From the NCBI GenBank assembly GCA_022561255.1, contig JADFRO010000011.1, positions 1 through 19,835 on the forward strand: 19,835 bases of DNA, in the 5' to 3' direction. Position 1 is the first letter of the stretch. The number at the start of each line of letters is the position of its first letter. Positions 15,901 through 19,835 of this stretch are shown here, piece after piece. Origin of the DNA: Planctomycetota bacterium. Lineage in GTDB: Bacteria; Planctomycetota; Phycisphaerae; UBA1845. Position numbers and translations under genes: made by a program. The notes below the pieces were generated by a model. It did not search any database, was not told where the DNA came from, and was given only the letters and a program-made list of their open reading frames with translations.

Positions 15901-17442
15901 GCCGTCCGACGGACGAAGGATCGCGACGTACATATCCTTGTTGCGGGTGTCGTAGGGAACCCAAATGCTCCCCTCGACTTCAATGGGCACCTCGCTGAAC
16001 TGAACCTCCCCCAGCACGTCAGCCGAGTCCGCCGAGCGACCGCGCTGCCATCGAACCAGCCCGGTGACCGCGTCCACCGCTGTCAGACGCGTCCCCGCCG
16101 CGCGCGTCGCCCGCAACACCCCAACCGTGCCAAGACCGAACAGCGGCAGGTCATTACCAACCACGTCGCCACCGGTGTAGGTACTCCGCCCGGTTCCGTC
16201 GACGAAGAATACGAGCCCCGCTGCCACAGAGATCAACGATCGGGCATCGTCGTGCGACCGCGACCGCGAATAGCGCTGGTACTGGGGACTGATCCATTCC
16301 GGAGAGACGTGCCGGGTGGGGCGCATCATGGCATCCGCGTCGCGGAAGCGCACTTCCCACTGCACCGTCAGATCATCAGCTGCAAGCGCTACGCAGCCGG
16401 CGGGCTTGCGCACAAAAAGCGTCTGCCCGTCGGACGCAAGCTGGGTAAGCGGAAAACCGGTCGGCTCCGTCGGATCGTCGTCCAGGATGCGCCGCCACAC
16501 GTTCGCAACCGTGCCGGGCAGATCATACCGCCAAGGCGTCGCGGCGAGCACCGAAGGCCTTACCGTCTGTCCGCCATCACCGGTTTCCCAACGACTCAGT
16601 TCCACCACGACACTCGCCAGGTCCTGGTACCAGCTTGGCAACCGCGCCCCCTCCACCTGGTGCGCCTCCAACTCCGCGATCAGGGCCGCCGCGTCTTGGG
16701 ACCGCCCGACCAGCGCGCTCGCGACCAACATCTTCGCAAGGACGCGTGCCTGCGGCACGTCGGAGTCCGGCACGAGATCGTTCAGGTCCGACAGCAACGC
16801 CAGCGCTTCGGATGGGCGACCCTCATCAAGCGCCAACGACGCGAGCCATTCCGTCGCATCGTCGCCGTGGCGGGTGAGCAGAAACCGCTGGGCCACCCGT
16901 CGCAGCAGGCGGCGGCTGTCGTTGGTCTGCGCCCGCCGCATCAAACCCAAGGCTTTGCCGTCGTAGAGAATCCGGTAGATGCGAAGCCCCTCTGCGCCGA
17001 GCGTTGAAATCCGCCGGACGGCGAATCGCCGCGCCGACTCGAACAAGACTCCGTTTCCCATCGCGCCGTCGGGCCGCGGAATCAGCGAGCCCGTTGGATC
17101 ATCGATAACCCGCTGCAGCGAGTCGATCGCCAACTTCCAATCACCGCGATCAACACCCTCCTCCGCGCGCGACAGTAGATTCGCCAGCGCGGCGGAAGTG
17201 TCGATCAGGATGGGGTCCGGCGCAGCCGCTCGTTTGCGGTTGATTCGCTGCTGCTGCATCCGCTGCGGACGGATGACGGGCGGGCGGGGACGTTGGGCGA
17301 TCGTAGCGACCGGCAACGAAGCGAGCACAGCGACCACGCCGAGCAGAATCCGTCGCAGGTAGCGCCTGCCAGCCGAACCACGCCCATCCCCGGACCTATT
17401 CTGCCCGCCCGGCGCTGCCGTTTTCGAGGTCAAACGATCCAT
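12907..17442 (-). CDS. Giant exported double PQQ-like beta-propeller protein with helical repeats
   Basis: A protein of 1511 residues from ATG 17442. ATG 17535 would add 31 residues before an already long signal region. Residues about 26-50 are a basic stretch plus a hydrophobic core ending ATIAQ, a likely signal peptide. Residues about 80-300 form an N-terminal helical domain with GAEGLRIYRILYDGKAL, a pattern seen in planctomycete PQQ proteins. Propeller 1 spans about 300-725, with blade motifs VQWEVR, LVRWQRG, LRWATR, FRWSTR and WVWHSQ. A TPR-like solenoid spans about 730-1060 (ERRGERYERAEQYLREGV). Propeller 2 spans about 1065-1505, with ELLWDTQ, RRLWARP, STVWERD, VAWQVE and EQVWSRD. The Trp-bearing blade ends are those of the BamB-like/PQQ-repeat superfamily, which mostly does not bind PQQ. 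I infer an envelope scaffold rather than a dehydrogenase, because no haem-binding CxxCH or quinoprotein active-site pair stands out. It is coupled to the toroid gene. Confidence 0.85.
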   Translation of the reverse strand: MDRLTSKTAAPGGQNRSGDGRGSAGRRYLRRILLGVVAVLASLPVATIAQRPRPPVIRPQRMQQQRINRKRAAAPDPILIDTSAALANLLSRAEEGVDRGDWKLAIDSLQRVIDDPTGSLIPRPDGAMGNGVLFESARRFAVRRISTLGAEGLRIYRILYDGKALGLMRRAQTNDSRRLLRRVAQRFLLTRHGDDATEWLASLALDEGRPSEALALLSDLNDLVPDSDVPQARVLAKMLVASALVGRSQDAAALIAELEAHQVEGARLPSWYQDLASVVVELSRWETGDGGQTVRPSVLAATPWRYDLPGTVANVWRRILDDDPTEPTGFPLTQLASDGQTLFVRKPAGCVALAADDLTVQWEVRFRDADAMMRPTRHVSPEWISPQYQRYSRSRSHDDARSLISVAAGLVFFVDGTGRSTYTGGDVVGNDLPLFGLGTVGVLRATRAAGTRLTAVDAVTGLVRWQRGRSADSADVLGEVQFSEVPIEVEGSIWVPYDTRNKDMYVAILRPSDGAVIGNVLLGSVRKIDPIHRHATPLSHSEGVVYIASQHGALFAVDAHDFTLRWATRYATAPHSQNDSEPFPWIPSRPIVAGGLVLLAPVDHHELLAFSASDGAFRWSTRPNNNSYVLGADSTRMWLGGRTVSCLSLVDGTWVWHSQIAGVPTGRGVLSGDVIHMPTSHGLMTLARETGTVIATEELPETRTPLGSLTCLGPAMFSLDPSSVRKFPDLQRTHAEALAQYEAAPDDIAAVTRLAWAELLQGHAMRALEVVEEFSTSSNDRDSSRALAFDRVHFEALVAAGRAHADQPEKALEYLSEAHGVAPTADQRLAVGIETAELQQYMGRLVDAYRTLFQLGLSTFPEQTVSFTDLVHVSARFDVGQRLARLATEMSAGDLALVDGDTKTAVADDLQRLSDGVDVRRVVDRLRAASDLSPVGAGGGRLRRVLADWERRGERYERAEQYLREGVRRGPESATTVAALAGLCNLYTAEVQDAVELLVPCLDELEARFADRPMPSAARWDSGRAGNPSEVSQGLVGDLVAQMRGAVSPEALTWYSDSAASRSAAPVRMRLTGEEAWSRPVTRGASPLRLVGFGKNRPPALRDRVLLYGTDGTLECLDIDTGELLWDTQLRLPEAFERVRRSNFADEQRRQGVADGQIAVLNGTDGLFAVGLVTGRRLWARPYESAIDPSLAPLYDRAMAAGDGFLAALPRDGRLTLMRLLDGSTVWERDLRGEAVAYVWMDGGRVLTCDASMRRVHLFDRQDGRLIEQILFRQPDPDYDTVQLLRTGGLLCGPDSTAESDGVIAYDLVDGGVAWQVEVNKPVQQLFEAKEGYLGIGLLGGDVWIIDVATGEVLLNRHVTSGHPVVDGVMVDGTLVVRVERRRGQLRTPELAGIDIATGEQVWSRDDLASVPNGPGFLTVVHGVVPTVVTLSRSNVSAKKGRSRKDRAALMMIDVRTGANVGVGVDLPTLNRGLRVQRDVVVGRTAVVVTVNASVRALRVSMTGGGGETDF

Positions 17443-17725
17443 TATCCGATCCGTACACGTCGCCAAATCCACGCGGGGTGGATCCACCGCCCCCAACCGA
17501 TCCGAGCATCCGCAGTCATTATCGGCTGGGAGCATGCACCGAAGTTACCCGACCCGTAACCATGCGCAGGCCCCTCGCTGTCATGGTAGCGAATCGATCG
17601 AAACGCTTCCAGATGCAAACGGTCCCCCGCCGACGATTTGTTACGTCCCGTCATCCAATCGGGCGCGTAACAATCGCGCAACGTCTCATCGAACGGTTCG
17701 CCACCACCTTTCGCTAACACTGCGA
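17443..17725 (-). other. Longest spacer, between ffh and the propeller gene
   Basis: Apart from the hairpin at 17711-17732 I find no clear -10/-35 pair, riboswitch or RNA gene. One minus-strand frame crosses it (GTG 17720 to TAA 17442, 92 codons) and ends as TAATG on the propeller ATG 17442. Its translation resembles no family, and part of it overlaps the longer version of the propeller frame (from 17535). A promoter for the downstream cluster most plausibly lies here because every later gap is short, but I cannot point to it. Confidence 0.4.
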
Positions 17726-17732
17726 TCAGCGA
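17711..17732 (-). terminator. Weak hairpin over the ffh stop codon
   Basis: The minus strand forms a 7-bp stem, TCGCTGA with TTAGCGA (one G-U pair), around an 8-nt loop, and includes the ffh TGA. No T run follows, so it is not a typical intrinsic terminator. It may instead be an mRNA 3'-end stem or chance. Confidence 0.2.
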
Positions 17733-19156
17733 CGGCGACGTTTTTTGCGACGATCCTTCTTACTGATTACGCGACGTGAAGCCGTCGTTTTGGACTTGAA
17801 CTTCATCTTGCCGCCACCGGCCAGCATACCGGAAAACTGGTTCAGCATCGGAATGCGCTGCATGAGCGATCGCCCGCTCATCGCCTTCATCATGTCGCGC
17901 ATCGGCTCGAATTGTTTGACCAGCCCGCTGACGTCGGACGGATCACAACCCGCACCTCGGGCGATCCGCCGGCGCCGAGAGGTGTCGATGATTTTGGGAT
18001 TCGCACGCTCCCTCGGCGTCATCGACTGAATCGCCGCCTCCATGCGCACGATCTCGCCCTCATCAATTTCCTCGTCCCCAACCATGTCCCCCATACCCGG
18101 AATCTTCTTGATCAGATCCTTCATCGACCCCATCTGCTTCATCTTGCGAAGCTGCACGAGGAAGTCTTCCAGAGTAAACGAACCCGAAGCCATCTTCGCT
18201 TCGAGCTCCATCGCCTCCTTCTGGTCGTATTGACGCTGCGCCTGCTCGACCAGTGTCAGGACATCGCCCATTCCCAGAATTCGACCGGCCACACGGTCCG
18301 GATGAAACTCCTCGATCGCATCGAGCTTCTCACCCACACCGATGAACTTGATCGGCTTGCCCGTAACGTGCTTGACCGACAGCGCCGCACCGCCGCGCGT
18401 GTCGCTGTCGAACTTCGTCAGAATCACGCCGTCGAGCTCTAACCGCTCGTTAAATGCTTTGGCCGTATGCACAGCGTCCTGGCCGGTCATCGCATCCAAG
18501 ACGAGATAGATTTGCTGCGGATTGACAGCCGACGCAATCTTCGCCAGTTCGCCCATCAACTCATCGTCGATGGCCAATCGACCGGCCGTATCAAGGATAA
18601 CGACGTCGCGGTCCGTCTTGCGAGCCTGCTGTATGCCGTGCCGGCAAACCTTCACCGCGTTTTCGTGCCCACGCTCGGCATACACCGGCACGCCGATCTG
18701 CTCGCCGAGTATTTCGAGTTGATCGATAGCCGCCGGACGTTTCAGGTCGGCTGCAACGAGCATCGGACGCTTAGCCCGGTCGATCAGCAGCTTCGCCAGC
18801 TTCGCGCTGGTTGTCGTCTTTCCCGAGCCCTGAAGCCCGGCCATCAGAAGAACCGTCGGACCCGGTGTGATGAAGGGAATCTTCGGATCAACAGGCCCCA
18901 TCAGGGCGATCAGCTCGTCGTGAACGAGCTTGACCATCACATCCGCCGGCTTGAGCGTCTTCATGACCTCAGCGCCGATGGCCTTCTCTTGGACCCGATC
19001 GCAAAACGCCCGGGCCACTTCGAGATTCACGTCCGCCTCGAGCAGTGCGGTGCGAATCTCACGCATGACCTCAGCCACGTTCTGCTCGGAGATCTTCCCC
19101 CGCCCGCGAAGCCCACGGAATACACCGCTCAATCTGTCTGTTAGAGCATCAAACAT
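17726..19156 (-). CDS. ffh: Signal recognition particle GTPase Ffh (SRP54)
   Basis: A 476-residue SRP54 protein, slightly longer than the roughly 450 of E. coli Ffh. The N domain (about 1-90) begins MFDALTDRLSGVF, the usual Ffh start. In the G domain, the P-loop is GLQGSGKTT (107-115), DTAGR is at 189-193 and TKFDSDTRGG at 247-256. The methionine-rich M domain runs from about 300 to 440 and includes the SRP-RNA-binding segment RRRRIARGAGCDPSDV and the Met-rich FEPMRDMMKAM. It binds signal sequences and 4.5S RNA at the ribosome and docks with FtsY to deliver membrane and exported proteins. The C-terminus is an unusually long basic tail ending KKDRRKKRRRR. It starts 6 nt after the stop of the preceding gene. 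A strong Shine-Dalgarno site is not seen (an AGGG lies about 14 nt upstream), so coupling is likely. Confidence 0.97.
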   Translation of the reverse strand: MFDALTDRLSGVFRGLRGRGKISEQNVAEVMREIRTALLEADVNLEVARAFCDRVQEKAIGAEVMKTLKPADVMVKLVHDELIALMGPVDPKIPFITPGPTVLLMAGLQGSGKTTTSAKLAKLLIDRAKRPMLVAADLKRPAAIDQLEILGEQIGVPVYAERGHENAVKVCRHGIQQARKTDRDVVILDTAGRLAIDDELMGELAKIASAVNPQQIYLVLDAMTGQDAVHTAKAFNERLELDGVILTKFDSDTRGGAALSVKHVTGKPIKFIGVGEKLDAIEEFHPDRVAGRILGMGDVLTLVEQAQRQYDQKEAMELEAKMASGSFTLEDFLVQLRKMKQMGSMKDLIKKIPGMGDMVGDEEIDEGEIVRMEAAIQSMTPRERANPKIIDTSRRRRIARGAGCDPSDVSGLVKQFEPMRDMMKAMSGRSLMQRIPMLNQFSGMLAGGGKMKFKSKTTASRRVISKKDRRKKRRRR

Positions 19157-19162
19157 GGTCGG

Positions 19163-19835
19163 TTAATTCGACCCTACAATGCTTCCAGATGAACGACGAT
19201 CCGCCGCGCCATCATCATGTCTTGCCAATCCGATCTGCCCACCGTTCGGGACTGAGAACATGTACGCCTCCTCGTGTAGGCGACCCGGCGGAAGACCTAC
19301 GCAGACGACGAGTTGGGCGGTTCCAACGCGGAGTATTTTGGGGATCATGGGATACCGTTCCTCGTCGGACCAACCCTCGACAAACTCGTCGGCCCACTCC
19401 TTCAAGGGAGGAAGAATGTCGGGCGACACTCGCGGATCGGAACCATCCACCAGAAACACATGACCAATAACCCAATCACTTTCCAGTTGGCGGTCAGTGG
19501 CGATAGTGAGCCTGCGTCGCATCATCCTGTCGTAAAAACTGCGATACTCACCGATGCGTCTTGGCGCATCCGACGTCGGCCACCGAAACCAAAGGTGGCT
19601 TTCCAGAACTTGGTTTCTTATGGTCGCAATACGTGTCGCGAAAGAAAACGCAAACGATACATCGTTTTCGGGGTGCGATATCATCCTCCACCCCCGAGAG
19701 TCGTGCTGAACGGTATCGCCTTCGCCGTACGAGGTTACATGTACCGTCCGGTTTGGGAGCTCAATCGTTACGTGATCCGTCAATCGGAGCTTTCCCGCCT
19801 CGGCGCCCGCACGCAAATCCGGCGGGAGAACGCCC
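19163..19835 (-). CDS. Unrecognised protein, 5' end outside window
   Basis: The frame is open from the window edge (in-frame from about 19834, reading GVLPPDLRAGAEAG) to TAA 19165-19163, so the start is probably outside. A TTG at 19816 is an unlikely start because the frame and sequence style continue upstream. About 224 residues are visible, mostly a mixed alpha/beta chain with beta-rich segments (DHVTIELPNRTVHVTSYGEG, AQLVVCVGLPPG) and an Arg-rich helix (YRSFYDRMMRRRL). No membrane helix, catalytic motif or known family was recognised. It lies 6 nt upstream of ffh and is probably co-transcribed with it, but that neighbour gives no clue to function. Confidence 0.7.
   Translation of the reverse strand, partial: GVLPPDLRAGAEAGKLRLTDHVTIELPNRTVHVTSYGEGDTVQHDSRGWRMISHPENDVSFAFSFATRIATIRNQVLESHLWFRWPTSDAPRRIGEYRSFYDRMMRRRLTIATDRQLESDWVIGHVFLVDGSDPRVSPDILPPLKEWADEFVEGWSDEERYPMIPKILRVGTAQLVVCVGLPPGRLHEEAYMFSVPNGGQIGLARHDDGAADRRSSGSIVGSN

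Noticed and set aside
15628..17007. Plus-strand frame of 459 codons
   Set aside because: Antisense to the propeller gene, whose blade motifs are clear; the plus-strand translation is Arg/His/Pro-rich with no domain.
12907..17442. Quinoprotein dehydrogenase
   Set aside because: Propeller repeats are present, but no haem CxxCH and no obvious quinoprotein active-site motif was seen; scaffold-type PQQ-repeat proteins fit better.

Overview
The window is a GC-rich bacterial segment in which every gene I can support lies on the minus strand, so it is read from position 19835 towards position 1. The gene content and style suggest a planctomycete, probably of the Phycisphaerae type: a MoxR-DUF58-BatA-vWA-DUF4175-like cluster, a giant PQQ-type beta-propeller protein, and an exported alpha-toroid (prenyltransferase/squalene-cyclase-like) protein. 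This assignment is inference from gene families, not from a marker gene comparison.

Layout in transcription order. (1) 19835-19163: 3' part of an unrecognised gene. (2) 19156-17726: ffh, the SRP GTPase, 6 nt downstream. (3) A 283-nt spacer (17725-17443), the longest gap in the window. (4) 17442-12907: a very large exported protein with an N-terminal helical domain, two PQQ-like beta-propellers and a helical solenoid between them. (5) 12907-11789: an exported alpha-alpha toroid protein whose start overlaps the previous stop by one base. (6) 11716-10634: a MoxR AAA+ ATPase. (7) 10665-9745: a DUF58 vWA protein overlapping MoxR. (8) 9683-7396: a BatA-like membrane vWA protein, broken into two reading frames near 8778. 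(9) 7331-4812: a second membrane vWA protein. (10) 4806-2680: a membrane protein resembling the planctomycete DUF4175 group. (11) 2637-730: an exported, very charged coiled-coil protein. (12) 708-1: the 5' part of an exported TPR-like protein that runs off the window.

How it fits together. Genes 6-12 form a tightly packed unit with gaps of 72 nt or less and several overlaps. In characterised relatives (the Bat/aerotolerance and MoxR-vWA systems), a MoxR ATPase works with vWA proteins that carry metal-dependent binding sites, probably to mature or remodel envelope or periplasmic complexes. Here the vWA, DUF4175-like, coiled-coil and TPR proteins would sit in or outside the cytoplasmic membrane, while MoxR and DUF58 sit on the cytoplasmic side. 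The propeller and toroid genes just upstream also encode exported proteins and may be substrates or partners. That link rests only on gene order.

I saw no tRNA, rRNA, CRISPR array, insertion sequence, integrase or origin. No convincing sigma-70 promoter or intrinsic terminator was found. The main oddities are the BatA frameshift, a 21-codon minigene that bridges DUF58 and BatA stop-to-start, and the unusual pairing of the MoxR-vWA cluster with a double-propeller protein and a toroid.
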